Shown piece after piece: positions 1 to 13,600 of a stretch of DNA of 64,000 bases (position 1 is its first letter; the number at the start of each line of letters is the position of its first letter). Made by a program: the position numbers and the translations under genes. The stretch is from Lanius collurio. Its lineage: Eukaryota; Chordata; Aves; Passeriformes; Laniidae. The notes under the pieces are model-generated. The model worked only from the letters and a program-made list of their open reading frames with translations. It did not search any database and was not told the DNA's origin. The stretch covers positions 2,113,810-2,177,809 of the forward strand of contig JACBWW010000051.1 in NCBI GenBank assembly GCA_020086605.1. The letters are read 5' to 3'.

Positions 1-227
1 GTGAAGGGCTGTGAATTTTTAGAGGATATGTTCCACAGAGTCTGAGGTTCTGTGAATACTTGATTTTATGGATCCTACAGGGTTGCAGCCAGGGGATAAA
101 CATTTGGGCCAGGATTGATGGACAGTAGGTAAAATCAAGAATAGAAGGTTTGAAGATAAAACCAGAGACCAAGATACAGGAGCAGGAGATTCAGTTGCTC
201 AGAAAAGATTTAAAGATTTAAAGCACC
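1..227. other. Unique AT-rich sequence, no gene seen
   Basis: No open frame of note, no recognisable repeat and no RNA gene is visible. The stretch runs up to the start of the first copy of an unrecognised repeat. Confidence 0.5.
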
Positions 228-375
228 TCTTAGTATGAAGAAATGACAGTGTTCCTTCCTAGAAAGTATAAAACTTGATCAGCCCAGGAAAACCAACTGC
301 ATTAATAGAGTGGGATGAAAAAGAGGATGGCCTTCCTACAAGGAGCTCAGGAAGGGCACGAGGCCAGCTTCTCAC
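228..375. repeat. Unrecognised interspersed repeat, copy A
   Basis: This stretch matches 1738-1883 in the same orientation. Shared landmarks in order are TCTTAGTATG at the left edge, GCCCAGGAA, GAAAACCA.CTGC, GAGTGGGATG, AGGATGGCCTT, CTACAAGGA and AGGCCAGCTTCTC at the right edge. Over the right-hand 87 bases I count about 14 mismatches; the left part aligns with small gaps. I do not recognise the family. It has no terminal inverted repeats or A-tail. It could be a dispersed repeat of low copy number or the remnant of a local duplication. The short open frames on both strands here are not convincing genes. Confidence 0.6.
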
Positions 376-1737
376 ACTTGCAGGGTGGATGCTGAATTCA
401 AGGTCTGTTGAGCTTCCGATAAGCTGTGGGAAACATCTGTGCTTGTTGATAGACTGATAAGACAAATGAAATCTGACTTCTTCTGCTAGGAAAAAAACAT
501 CCTAACAATAAACAACATACAGAAGTAAAAAAATGACACACACATAGAGAAATGCCAGTGGTAGGATTTGGGTTTTATCCCAGTGCATAACTCAGCCAGC
601 AAAAGCAGTACAATCACTGGGAGCTCAAAAGAGGCAAGATTTGCTGCTGTGGTAACAGAGCCAGGAAGGGCATTTCCTTGGGCTGAAGGTGGGGTCACTG
701 CCTGTCCCAGCAGAAAACAGGCTCAATATGTTGCATTAGCAGCATGAAAAATACTCCTACCACACCACAGCCTTTCATTTGTGATTTCTTGGTGCCACTT
801 CTGATGAGCGAAGGTCTAAGGCACAAAATATTTCCGCTAACTTGTCTTTGATCAAGAGATGTTTCTACTGTCTGGATGTATCAGACTTTTGCTATAATTG
901 GCCTTACCAGTTTTGTTCACACTTCAACTGTGAGGAATATGTAGCACACCAGTAACAGGCTGTCTTGTGTTGATAACAAGCTTTTTTAATAAATCACTCA
1001 ACCTTCCTATAATAATAGGACATTCTGCTGCGTTTTCCTCTCAAAAGTAAAGAGAAAAAATAATTCTGCCACCTGGATTGCCATTTTCTTGTCTGTCTCA
1101 TTTTCATTCTTTTGTTGTATGACATGGTGCAGTATAACAATAAGATAGAAAGGAAATCTGCTGGTTTCCTTTATTTTGCTTTTTTCATGGCACACTACTT
1201 TTGTTCCAAGTGTCACACAACCAAAGATATACTCAACTGGAGGACATGAGAAGAGAGATGAGGGTGTGAAGATATGACCAGAAAAGCAAACAAAACAATG
1301 CTAGGCAAAAAACAGAGGAACAAGCTATTTAAATGTTCAACTTGCAGCTTTTTTTACTTGTAGTAAAGAGTAAGCTGTTGAAAATGTTCCAGTTTTAAGT
1401 TCTTACAATTTATTAACTAAGCTTTAAATTTTAGGATTTAAAACAGTTATGGGGATTCAGCTAAGGAAGATGTAAGAATATTCATGTGAGGTTTTTCATT
1501 CAGTTCACTGGGCCTTGGGTAAAACCCTGGGACACTGGACTGTCTAACAGGCCTTCTTTAAAGACTGAGGAACTATGACACCGTGCTTTTGTCGTGTGGG
1601 TGGCTAGGCATCTCCTTTCCTAACATTTAATTCTCACAGAGAATATAGGGCTGAGAGGTTCCTGAAGACCAAAGAGATTATCCTATCCTCTAAATATAAT
1701 AAATGTAGGGTTGAAAAGTGCTGTGGGGTAGAAGGTA
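376..1737. other. Unique AT-rich sequence, no gene seen
   Basis: Open frames are under 75 codons and look random. There are short A and T runs but no recognisable transposon. The last 100 bases before copy B (about 1635-1737) faintly resemble the degraded edge of an old retroelement, too weakly to call. Confidence 0.5.
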
Positions 1738-1883
1738 TCTTAGTATGGCACACAGGACAAGGTGTTCTGCCCAGGAAGCACAAGGGCAGCCTGTGAAAAC
1801 CAGCTGCCTTCCTGGAGTGGGATGGAGGAGAGGATGGCCTTGCTACAAGGAACTCAGCAAGGGCATTAGGCCAGCTTCTCCCT
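1738..1883. repeat. Unrecognised interspersed repeat, copy B
   Basis: Second copy of the repeat at 228-375, direct orientation, start to start about 1.5 kb apart. Its left edge is TCTTAGTATG and its right edge AGGCCAGCTTCTC; beyond these edges the two loci stop resembling each other. The divergence indicates an old event. I see no target-site duplication around either copy. Confidence 0.6.
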
Positions 1884-4800
1884 TATCATTGACCATCACA
1901 GACTTGAAATATAATCACTTTTGATTATCAACTTTCTGAATTTTCCTTCATGTTGAAGCTCAAGTTTATCATGCCTTCAGCCAGGAAGACCAGGTTACTT
2001 TCCTGCACAGCTGAACAAATGTTATGTGTACAATTCCACATGTGCCCAGCATTCTGTAGTCAGAGATGTGTCTCTGTGGTCCCAACACTGTTTTTTAAAT
2101 TCAAATTGACATGTTTTTTGAAAGAAAGTATGTACAATAGTTGTATCACATAAGCACCAGAGCATCCAGATGAGGAAAATTTTGAAGGTTGGTACATCTG
2201 GCATTATCTTGAAGTTAAAACCATATTTTCAAAGACAGGAAGGCACTGGGATTTTGAATATCTTACAGACACCTAAATCTAGAAAGAGAGGCTTTAAAAA
2301 AATCCCCCTAGGCATTATTTGCCTGCTTAAAGAGCACTGAAAGTCAAGCTTTAGAAAATATGGGCTGTGGATACATTCTAAAGCTCTCTTTTCCTTTCAA
2401 ATTACTTTTTCCATATCTTAGTAGATCTAGAGTTACACAAAGTATGTGGCTACTACAATCTTAGACATAATGCTGAACACATTTCTTTATCTGTTGAATT
2501 TCAGTACTGGCCAGAAATAGTAAAATTTCTTCTCTGCCTGCACACAATGTCTAACAAGTCCTGCTGTAGCAGCACCTTTCCATGGTTAAGCATGTGTGCA
2601 CCTCACCTTTCACCAAGAGCTGCTCTTGCTTTCTCTCCTCCAAGTATGTCTGCATCATTCCCAATTAAAATTTTCATCTCTTCCCTAATCAAGATTATGC
2701 TCAACTTCCTTTCCTCATTTTAATAGGGATGTGAAAGCTTTCTTTCAAATCATTTTATCTCAACTGCAAATAGTCATTTCTTGTCTCATGGAGAAGTTCA
2801 TGCCCTGAATCTATATAGCAGAACACTGACAACACAAGTGCAAAACCTGGTGCTGAGGCTGCCTTTGAAGAGTTTGTTTTGTTTCTGTAGGACTGCCTTG
2901 ATTAGCTGTTGCTGGCCAGGTGGTTGTTGTAATGCCTCCAACTTCAAAATACATGAGGTGAGTTTGAAAACTTTGTATTATCTACAGTCTCTGCTCTTCT
3001 TCATGGAGTAACCTTAAATACACTGAATTTCATATTAAAATGGTTGAAAGCACACTTATTCTTTATTATTATTTTACACAGCACACTTACAAAAATGTAC
3101 TAATATCCAATAACCTTTGGAAGATGGGATCTGTCTCTGTGAGTGAGAGAACTGAATAGTAACAATTTTTAAATAGAAAACCTATAATTCAGCCTACCTG
3201 ACATCAAATCATACCAGACTGTTGGTCTTTAAGGAATATGCTACATCAGTAACAGCATTATTGGGTGATAGGAAAAAGACTGTAATATTTAGTTAGGTTG
3301 CAACAACAAAGCACATTTGGGAATCATTTACTGGAGCTCAAAGAAGATGGATAAAAATCAATATTGCCTGTTGCCTACATAGCTATTTCATTCTCCAATT
3401 GCCAACAAGCAATAAATTGGTGCTAGAATTAGAATTCTGACATATCATTAATCAGAGGAATAAATATGAAACAGCTTGATGAACCTTGGTATAAGAAACA
3501 CAATTTCAAATAAAAAGTCATCCCACATGTGTCATTTCTTGCTAAGGCTTTATATAAGTCAGCAAATTGTATCATAAATTTTGGCAAAAGGGACATTGGA
3601 GCTGTCAACTTAATTTTTTTTAAAGGGAAAAACTCAAAAGACAATATTAGTTCCATGTCACACAGAGTAATCCTGCCTCTTCTAGTCTTTTATGGATTTA
3701 AATATTGTTTTCAGTAATGAGGGTGCAATCTTAGGAGAGTAGGTATGCACCTAATTTAGTACTTAAAAGTCACAGTATTTTACATCTGTTTTGATCCAGC
3801 CATCAGATCCATGTTTCTCCTCTGAATCCCCATAGCCACTCTTCTGCTCAGCCAGCTTTAGTCAGCATATTAATGAACTTATATTAGTAATTAATTTGTT
3901 CCACTGAAGACAAACTGGAATTTTGCTGTCAACCTCTCCAGAGGCAAGGTTGGACTCATTTGTTGATGGTAGTCACACCTCAGCACAGGCATCTTTGAAG
4001 CTTGTGCCAGCATTCCAAAACTCCTTTTAAAAACAAGAAGAGCAAAATCTGTGTCTTGGCCAGCAGAATTATTTTTTTTTTTTTTGCATTTGGGTTGTAT
4101 TCATGTTCATCCTTCTTCTTGTCTCTTAGGATTTGCCCTTCTCTATTATAAGTAATGAGCAGCACCTTTAGTCTGATATGGAATAAAAAATGCTGTTACC
4201 CACCAAGTGCTGTGGTACTGTAGAACTTCCTGGACAAGAGCTTAGTGCATCTCAAGAACAGGGGCCACTATGGTGATCCTTTCACATTGATCTTGCTGTA
4301 GATCAAGATTATTTGGTTTAACAGCAGAAGCTGCAGTTCAAAATGACAGTGGAAAACTTTTTCACCTCTTCTGCTACCGGAAAAAAACACCTTTCCTGTG
4401 TTCCTTTCCTGGACACCACAGATTTTCCCTCACTGCACATCTAGAGTGACTCTGCCCTTCTGCCACATTCTGTGAGGAAGGGGGAGGAGAGCAGCAGCTG
4501 GGGGCAGGAAATGAGGAGTGCAGCCCAAATCCCACTCCTTTTCCTCCTGCTGCAGAGGGAGCTGAGCTCTGCTCTGTGCAGGAGGGCCAGGGCAGAGTGG
4601 AGGCTCAGCAGGGTGAGCACTGGGCAAGGAAAGAAGATTGCAGGGCATGAGGTTGGTGCTGTAGGTGTTGTGATAACATAACATCAGCATTTTCATATTT
4701 CTTGTCTGCTGCACCTGCAGGACATTTTGGATATGCAGAATTGCCATGTAGCTCCTGCAACAGTTTCATCATTTAACATTGCCTACTCCCTGCTTGAAAC

Positions 4801-7503
4801 ACAATTCCTTTTTTGTGTCCACAGCCTACAGAAGAGGAAGGGGCAACGATTGTGGCTGGTTCAAAGTGGCTGTCTGCAGACTGTGTAGCCAGCAGTGTGT
4901 GTTGTCCTCAGCAAGTAGCAATTCTCTTAGTGGGGCTCTGCTTTTTTGGGAGGAAGAAAAGTCATGGTAGCTTGTTTTTAATTTAAAAACAAACCAAAGC
5001 CAATGCCATCACGCTAGGGAAAAACAAGTTAGGAAATGTAAAACATTAGACAGACTGAGAAAATATGTTAGCAGTCATGTATACATCTTTCAGCCTAGAA
5101 AAAGGTAAATTTTCATTGTTATGAGACAATTTCATAAGTTACTTAGATCTACTACACCTTTATATTAATTGAAGATTTTTTTTCCTGCAAGTGTTATGTG
5201 GGAAAAAAGTATAGATGGTGCCAAGATCAAGTTTCTTGATGTGAAGATGTAGTGTGGAGGTGAAGCCCCCATAGTCACTGCACTGTACCCACTACGTGCA
5301 GGTACCTGTGTAGCCCCTGCCCAGGCCGTGGCTGTGGCCTCCTGCCTGCAGTGGGTGACACACAGCTGTGCAGGTTGTCACCAGGCTTCCTAAATCACAC
5401 CAGGCCAGTGCTGTGACAGAACTGTTCCCTGTATTTCTCCCGTGGTGGGGTGGGATCGGAGGGAGCAGATGTTGCTGGGCATGTGTCTGTTGTCAGGCTT
5501 AGCTGGAGTTTTCAGTCCCTTGCAGTGTTTTAATTGTGCCTCCCTTCTGGGGGGCCTTTAAGCCGAGCTGTTTGTGTGTAAGCATTAACTCTGCCACAGT
5601 GCAGTGTTTCGATCTTTGGGTGGTTTTGAAATAATCCTATAATCCTTTTACATTCTAAGTTGTTACATAATGTGGATGGAGTAAAAGCACGATATGTGCT
5701 TTTATCCTGTGTTACTGACACACTGAGCACTTAAACATCACACTCCTTTATTGGAAAATCAAGGCATTAAATAAACAAAAAATTGCATAAATTTCAACTA
5801 AGTCCTTGCAATTACCTGCGTTCCGAGAACTAGATGTACCCCAAATACTCATATTTGGTCTAACCAAAAAAATACATTCCTTGCTATTTGTCTCAAAGCA
5901 GGACAGAAAACAGGCTGGGGCAAACTGTACTACAGATAAAATAAACATATTCTAGGCTACCTGAATGCTCATTTTAAGTCTGCATAACTCTGAGGCGTTA
6001 TATGTGTGGGGTCGAGAATAATCTGAATAATCTGCCTTTATGTTGTGGTATACAAATATTTCTTGTGTAGTGTTTTTTCATTAGTAGACAAATAGTGCCA
6101 TAAAGTTAAGAGTAAGAATTAACCTTTTGGCTTCAGTAGCCAATTTTGTCATGTTTTCTATTTCACAAACTAGGTATGTGCTCACAGACACTTCCAGGGC
6201 TAGAAGGAGAAGAGTGAGAACCACTGAATGCTGTGAATCTTCTCAGTGTAACAGTTTCCAAAACACCTGCATTTATTAGGGTTGAATGTATGTAGTGTGA
6301 AAATGGCTGGACTGCTCAGTCTTTCCATTTTATGTGATTAATACAGAAAAGCTGTTTGGGGAGAAAAAAAAAATTCCACAATATCTTTTGAATTTCTAGT
6401 CTTGATTAAATTTTTGTTACAGACAGAAAGTCAAAGTATCAACAGATTCTGAAAACTGTTTTATAAAGCAGGGTTGTCTATTTGAGGAAGAACACCAGTT
6501 TTTCACCAGCATTTTCCTCCTACTTATGGGAGATATTGTTGAGCCTCTAATATAAGAGTCGAGAAATCTAATCAAATGACTCAAAAGTGTGTGATCAACT
6601 TTACCTGATCTCTCAGAAATCTTAAGATGCTTCATCTTAAACAGTTGTGTTTATAGGACAGTCTGCTCTTCTAACTGCCAAATATATAAGGCAGATTCTG
6701 TGCAAAACCCTGCTTCACCAGTTTGTCATTGACTTTAGTTTGGGCTAATTTGCCCAACTGAGAAACAAGCTGAATTAATCTTCTTGGATTTTTCATGCAT
6801 TCGGTGTTAACATGGTTCAGCTGCTTCCAGGGTCTGAAATTGCCCATTGAAGGATATTTTATGTTGGTGATCAGAGAATTTCCACAAACAGAAATGTGGA
6901 TTTGATAACATTTCTTTTCCTACTAAACACTGGCTTCTCAGTTTGCAAAACAGACTTTCTTTCTTTTTATCAACTTTTAAATATAGTCTGTCAAAAAAAG
7001 TACATGAGACCACTGGTCTGGGACAAATAATTGTAAGAATTGATAAGATTCAGTAGCAGAGAACTGGTGGCTCTTAGACCTTGAAGAGCTTTGTTTCACC
7101 ATCAGGTTTAAAGGGGAGTTTCTAACAGGAACAGAAGGGTAAATTTCACAATAACTAATTATTGGTGAAATATGTATGGTTAAATGCATACTGCATGAAT
7201 CTCTTTCAGACAAGGCACGTGTGAAAAGCTGTTGTCTAAACATAAAAATCACACTACTGTAAAAAATCCATCTTTGATTTTGGAATTTGTTCTGATTAAG
7301 TGTTAAATGGCAGCTTAGCTCAGATTTGTTCTGTTGACTACAGCATGGATAAAGCACTGAACAGAAATTGCTTACCCTTCCTGAAGTAAAAACTTCAGTC
7401 TGTTTTGGACTGAGGGAAATATAGACTTTATTTCATTTTAATAAGAAATTAAAGAACAGCAAGTACATTATTGCTTAAGTTGAGAAATGGAGTAAGCAAC
7501 TAG
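1884..7503. other. AT-rich sequence with two GC-richer patches, no gene seen
   Basis: No exon, RNA gene or transposon is recognisable. A T-run of 14 lies at 4072-4085. GC-richer patches at about 4470-4650 and 5270-5560 have short open frames on both strands (up to about 105 codons at 4430-4747 minus), which is expected from composition, and none resembles a known protein. The remainder is ordinary AT-rich unique sequence. Confidence 0.5.
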
Positions 7504-7620
7504 AATCATAAAATAATTTAGCTTGGAATTGGTCTCAGTAGTTCATTTCATCCAACCCTCACTCAGAGAAGGCCTAACCCACCCAGGTTGTGATGAGCAA
7601 GGATTTGCTTGGGTGCTGCT
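7504..7620 (-). mobile_element. CR1: Old CR1 LINE 3'-end fragment
   Basis: The plus strand reads AATCATAAAATAATTTAG, then TTGGAATTGGTCTC, TCATCCAACCCTCACTCAGAG and CACCCAGGTTG. This is the order of landmarks in the reverse complement of a bird CR1 3' untranslated region (tail with ATTCTATG-like units, then the block around GGTTGGAA...GACCTC...TCCAACC). The copy is therefore on the minus strand. It is short and heavily diverged, so an older insertion than the one at 40.3 kb. The right-hand limit is approximate. Confidence 0.72.
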
Positions 7621-10600
7621 GTGGCAGGGGACCTGATTTACATCTTTTATTCTCACACACAAGGTGAGACATGTTAAGAGCTCATGCTAAATTTTTAGCT
7701 ACAGATCAGAAAAAGAAATATTTTATTTGAGGCATTTATTACTTTCTACATCTGCTTTCAAGGAAAAACTAAAATAATTTGTGACAATAAAAATCAGTTC
7801 AAGATATATTCAGAATCGAAGTAACTTTCATCACATTTAGTATTTGCTGGGGTTTTTTTCCCCTTGTCTATTGGCCTCTCCAATGTGTTTTGCTTTTAAG
7901 ATATTGGAGGATTAATCCAGCATATCTTTCTAGCTTTGCCCTCTGTGATCTCATAGGATAAACTTAGAATTAATTCCTCATACCCTTTCTGATAGAAGAG
8001 ATAAGCCTTTAGATAAAATGTTATTTCAGTTGCTGTCTTATCCGGATGTTTGAGCTGCCAGTTAAATTGTAAATTAAAGGCACAAAACTCTGGATTATGG
8101 ACTCCAGCTTCATTATTAATGAAAAAATATGCTCTTTTCACAGTTTGCCATTTTCTGTCTTCCAACAAACTCTCAGAAAATATGGTGAATCTTTTCCACT
8201 CTCCTGTTTAAACAAAACAAAGATACAGTGATACAATCCTCCCTTTGGAAGACAAAGCTTCTGCCATAAATAATTGATTTGTGCCTATTTTGTCCCTTTG
8301 AATGACCAGCCTATGCAAATGTGAAGTTACTTCTTGCTTTGGAATAAAGAAAATCAGAATCACATTTCCCTCACTATACAATTTGGCAAAGTTTGTGTCC
8401 TAAATTTTACTGTGACAAAACTCTCCCCATTGGCATTAACCTCTGATTGCAGCCTGTCAGTTTTGCCTCTTCCATTGACTCATTTTTCCACTCACACCAT
8501 GGAGATTTGTCTCAGTCATCACTTCATACTTTTACATTAAGTCAATTAAATGACTAAATAACAACTGATCATACAATGTCAAAACTACCAATTTAATTGG
8601 GCATCCCTATAAGGACAGCCATCCTTTATACAATGCTACATGTTCTTACAGTTCTTATTTATGTGAAATCTTTGTACAGTTACATTTTAGATTTTAAGAG
8701 GGAAATGTCAAAAGAGAAGTGAATTATTTGTAAGATCCATGAGGTGTTGATTCTTTCAGGTATAGGCTCTGGCTCTTTTTGTGGTGCTATTATTTCTAGG
8801 CATAGCATATACAAGAGAAAAAAACTTATGGATTTGAAAAAAATATGTATTGACATAAAAAAACTGACAAACATAAAACCAAACCAAACAAAAATCCAAA
8901 GCAAATCAAACCAAAGCAAAACAAAAACACACCCAGGATAATATTTATCAACTTGATAGGTTTTCTGTTCAGTGTAAGTATGATGGGTAGGCAGACCAGT
9001 TCAGTAGGGTTAGCAAGTGATCAGCCAAGAAAATGGGAATTTTAACAATTCAGTGCTATGTGTATATCTGCTTCTTTTATCTCTTTACAAATGCTTATTT
9101 CTTCAAACCCTGTTGCAGTTGTTCTTTAAAGGCAGTGTTCTCACGAGGCAGAATGCACACTGGCCTTCTCTGCTGGGCTAAAGCAGCCTCCTCTCAGTTC
9201 CCTCATGTTACCTTGCAGTCTTCAGCCTCAGAAATTGGCTCTGCTACACTCTGGTTATATCCTGTGGGGCATCCCACATGTATTTGCATTTTTTATATCC
9301 TTTGTGTGTTAACTGACCTTGCAAATGATGTTGTCACCCTTTGCTTGCAGAGGGCTGTATTTGTGAGCTGGATTCACTTACAGCTTGGGGCTGTGTTTAG
9401 TGAAGTGCTTTAGGGCACTTTGGAATCGAAAGCATTATCAGTATATACATTATTAATGTCAGCATAATAGAGTATAGGGCATATTGATGAATGTAACATG
9501 AACTGCATTATTAGGAAACAGCTGTGAAAAGAATATGGCAGAATGAAACCCAAAAGAAAAGAGCCATTGTCTATTGGACCTTCCCTTTTACAAAGTTTCT
9601 GTTTTCTGATACACAGCACATAACCACCTTGAGCCAAGGGACTGTGGTGAGAAAGACTGAACAGGGCAAAAAGAGACAGAGGTGTTGCTTCCTGTGTACA
9701 GAAGATGAGTATGCTTAAATCAATTGCAGAAATGAATCTTGAAAATGAGGCTGTTTTGAGAAACAATCAGAGTAAACAAATGATATGAGGAGTACTTTAA
9801 CAGTTTATCTTACTTGGAAAGTAGTTATAGTTCTTATGCAGTCAGGAGACCTATTTTCTATTCTCAATTATTACAAGTTCAGTGTCTCTATTAATTATCT
9901 TCTGTGCTGTATTTTAAAGGCTATGAAAAACATTTATCTACCTTCCTATTCTCCAAAGCATGCCGTGGTCTTTTAAACATTGCTTCTTTAGAGTGTTTTC
10001 ATCTTCAATGCTCAAAAATAACCAGTAGTATACATTATACCCATCTAAATAGAAAGATAAATTATTCTGTTGGTTGAGCCATGAACTTATGGGAGCCAAA
10101 GCTACACTTCTGGGAGCCAAGGTTGTGCCCATTGCCACTTGTTCAGTGATTGCTGCCAGGGTGGGTCCCCTCAGATACTCCTGAAGACTCCAGCCCTCAG
10201 GTTTTGTTCCTCACAGGTTTCTCTCTTTCCCTCAGTTTTAATAAAGGCTCTCTCCAGCTGTCAAGTTATCCAAGCAACGGAAGTGCATGAGATTTGCAAA
10301 CTCTTTGGGTTCTTTTGACTTTTGTTGATCAATATTTCCTTCTTCTGGCATCTGCTTAAATCATAACTGTGGTAGGCTACCACACTTACCACTGGCATAC
10401 TAATCTTTCCTTAGATTGTATACTCTCTATTTGTTTTTATTAAATGCACTAGCATGGATTCAAGGAGAAAAAGTAATTTTTTATTGTGGCCTTGCACGTC
10501 CAGATAATCAACCACTCTGATGTGATCCATCCTTTTGACTATTATAGCTTACTAAACTGCATAAAATGGTCCTGGGAGAGAATTTTATTTTTCCATGGGT

Positions 10601-13600
10601 TAATGTCAGATGAAGTACAAATTCTATTCTGGATTAAGATTATTTTTTAACACCTCTACTGTTTAGAAGGGATCCTAAGTTATCCATTCAATGTTCTCAG
10701 AATTAGAACCAGATACTCTTATCAAAGATGAAGGGCTAGTAAGAAGGGATGTTGACTTTTTTGACTTTTTTTCATTGTACTGCTCATAAGATTTTGATTT
10801 TCCACAAAAATAGAACCTTTCTACATGAGAGCAACTTGAGTCAATAGCAAGAACCTTTACAAGACAGAGCAAGCTATGTCCACACTGGTTTGGGGGTTTT
10901 CTTTCTTCAGTTTAAGATTTTATGTCAGGTACACCACACAGCTGCTTTCAACTTGTCTTTTGTCCTCTCAGTTTTTCAGTTTGTTTCAGTAGCTGCAATT
11001 TACACAACAAGGGGTATATCTTACTTATTATATCCACCACCAAGATAGAAGGAAACTTTGTGATCAGAATACATCTAAAAGTGAGATGCCTTGAGTTTGT
11101 TGCTAGAGGTCTCTGTCAAAGATGCTCTTTTGCTTTTAACATAAAAGTATGTAGAAAAACTAAATAAAGTGACAGTGTACATCCCTAGGGGAAGTATGAG
11201 TTACTTCAGAATGAACAAAGCTAATATACTTAAGACCAAATCATGCAAAGTCTTGTTTCTGCTTTATTAAAATTGATGCATTGTGATTAGAAAGAAAATA
11301 ATGATTTAGGTAGGACTGAAAAAGCTGATTAATTAATCCTCTCTGTTTTTATTGTTAGAGTAAAAAATGCAGTTCCATTCATTAGAAATTCAAACTTTGA
11401 TCACAGAAACCTGTGCTTCCATCTGAAACATTTAGTCCATAAGTTTGTCAGGTGGGATTCTGTTCACATTGTGTCTTAAAAAAGCTAATGTGTTACTCCC
11501 TTATTAATTACTGTCTTGTCCAACTAGTCTCTTCATTCCAGGGGGATTGAATGGGAGAGTAACTGCTTGTCACTGTACTAAAAGCAACTGTCTAACTATT
11601 AAAGATTAATTAGATGGGGGTTTGTGTGTCTTATTCCATCAAATATTTAATTTCTTAAAAACTTTGGCTTAACAGTACCCTCTGAGGATCAGCTTGAAAC
11701 ATATTATTGGTTAACCAGTAGTATCAGGTGACTGACATACCTTTGCTTGCAAAATAAAAAAAAAGTAGACACTAAAAAATAAGTATCTGAATTCAAAAAC
11801 TACCTGAAATAAAGACCAAGTATTTCCTTTCTGGTATTCCCACTTAGTGAATATATAGCAGTGAAGCCGATTTCTGAGCCTGCTTTTATCCAATATAGTC
11901 TTATACTATGAAAGAGACCTGAGCAAGAAAATATGAAATCTCAGGTTTCACTCACCCTCATCTGCTCTTCCCTCTCCCAAGTCACCTTTTATTCTTCCCA
12001 TGGTGACAGTGTTCTGTACAAATATCACTGTTCATCTACAGTCAGTTTTCCTTGTCTCTATAAACTGATGCAAGTTCTACAGGAAGAATCAATCATGAGT
12101 CATTGGGGAAAGCCATTTAAATAAACTCCACCTCTGTATAACAGATCCAGGAAATACCATGCCAGAAGCCACACTGGGCACCTCCTTCACCTATTTATTT
12201 GTTAAGAGCTGAGCTGGGCTCCCACTGCCATGGGATAATGAAATAAACTGCCATGGTTTTGGCAGAGCTGCTGGGCAAATGAGAAAGAAGCAGTTACTGA
12301 AACCAGAGTCCTCTTTCATGGTGTCTGTCTGCTCAAGGAGGAGCTAGATACTTCTTACTCTATACAATTGGAAGTGTGACTATTGGATTAAATGTGCCAG
12401 CAAAAGCTGTAAAGAAAATTCATTTTTAAAAAGCCATAGTGAATAGAGAAGTTGAATAAAGAAGGAGGAAACCCAACCCTGGCAATCAAATTAAATTGAT
12501 AATATGATACAAATTATTTCTCACCTTCCTGTAGGCAGCCAGCTTGATGCTTGCAGCATATTTGGATCTGTTTCAACTATACAGCTGACAGATTATTTTT
12601 CCTCTTCTGGACTGTTTCCCCAAATGGGCAGCAGGTGAAATATTGTCATTACAGGCCCAGGAATCAAAGGGTGAGCTCCCAGCCTTGAGCCAGCCCAGCA
12701 TTCCTGTCCTCTCCTTTTCAGAGCCCAAAGGTCACATGCAGTACTGCCAGGCTTATAAGGCACTGATGAATGTTTCATTTCTCTGTTACCTGGAGAAAAC
12801 CATCACATCTATGTGCATGAAGAGAGAAATAGACCTTTAAATAAGCATTCAGAAAGGAGAACCCTTGCCCCCTTGTTTAAATGTGAAGCTTTTTTGAAAA
12901 AAAGTGCTATTTTTGTCCAGTTCTATACGCTTCAAATTCTCTTAAATATTCCTTGATGCTGGTTGTGCAGATTTATAAAAATATCTTTGCTGTTGGTCAG
13001 GAAATATTTTTGCTTCGCTACAGAAAATGTGTGTGAAAAATATTATAATCAATTTTATCTAAAGTAAATATTAAACCCTTTATTTCAAAGGGAAATGATA
13101 AGCAATTTCTGTTTTAATTTTAGCATTAGAAAATTAAAACCTGTATTTCAAGAATAAAATTACTTTGGAATGAACTTTGGGCAAAATCAATTTAAAGACT
13201 TCTAATGACTCTAATAGGTTTTGGACCAGGTCTGAAGATAAATTATGAACCTACCTTCTTCTTCTCTCTCCAGGAACTCATGAGATCTTATCATCAGAGT
13301 GTAAATCTCAAAGGAACAGCTTGCTGCTGCGTTTATTTATCACCTCCTAAAGTTCATTGTAGTTCTTGGGGGAATCAGTTTAATTACAACAGTAAATACT
13401 GTTCTAAATTTTTTCACTCCATGATGAAAAAGTGTGTAGCCATAATTACAGTCTGTGCATAGCCTGCTTTGTCTCTGATTTACTTGTTTGCCAAAAAGCC
13501 ATTTTCATGTGCTAATATTGCAGCAGTAGCAGCGTCACAGGGCCCACTCGAACAGCGAGTGCTCAGCACAAAGCTGGAGTCAGAGCAGAGCTGCCATTCC

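Noticed and set aside
1621..1737. Possible degraded CR1 or other old retroelement before repeat copy B
   Set aside because: Only scattered similarity (GAGGTTCC, GATTATCCTATCC) and no ordered landmarks.
10195..10250. AATAAA after a T/C-rich tract ending in CAG, as a terminal exon or LTR end
   Set aside because: No matching upstream exon or LTR start was found; the signal is common by chance in AT-rich DNA.
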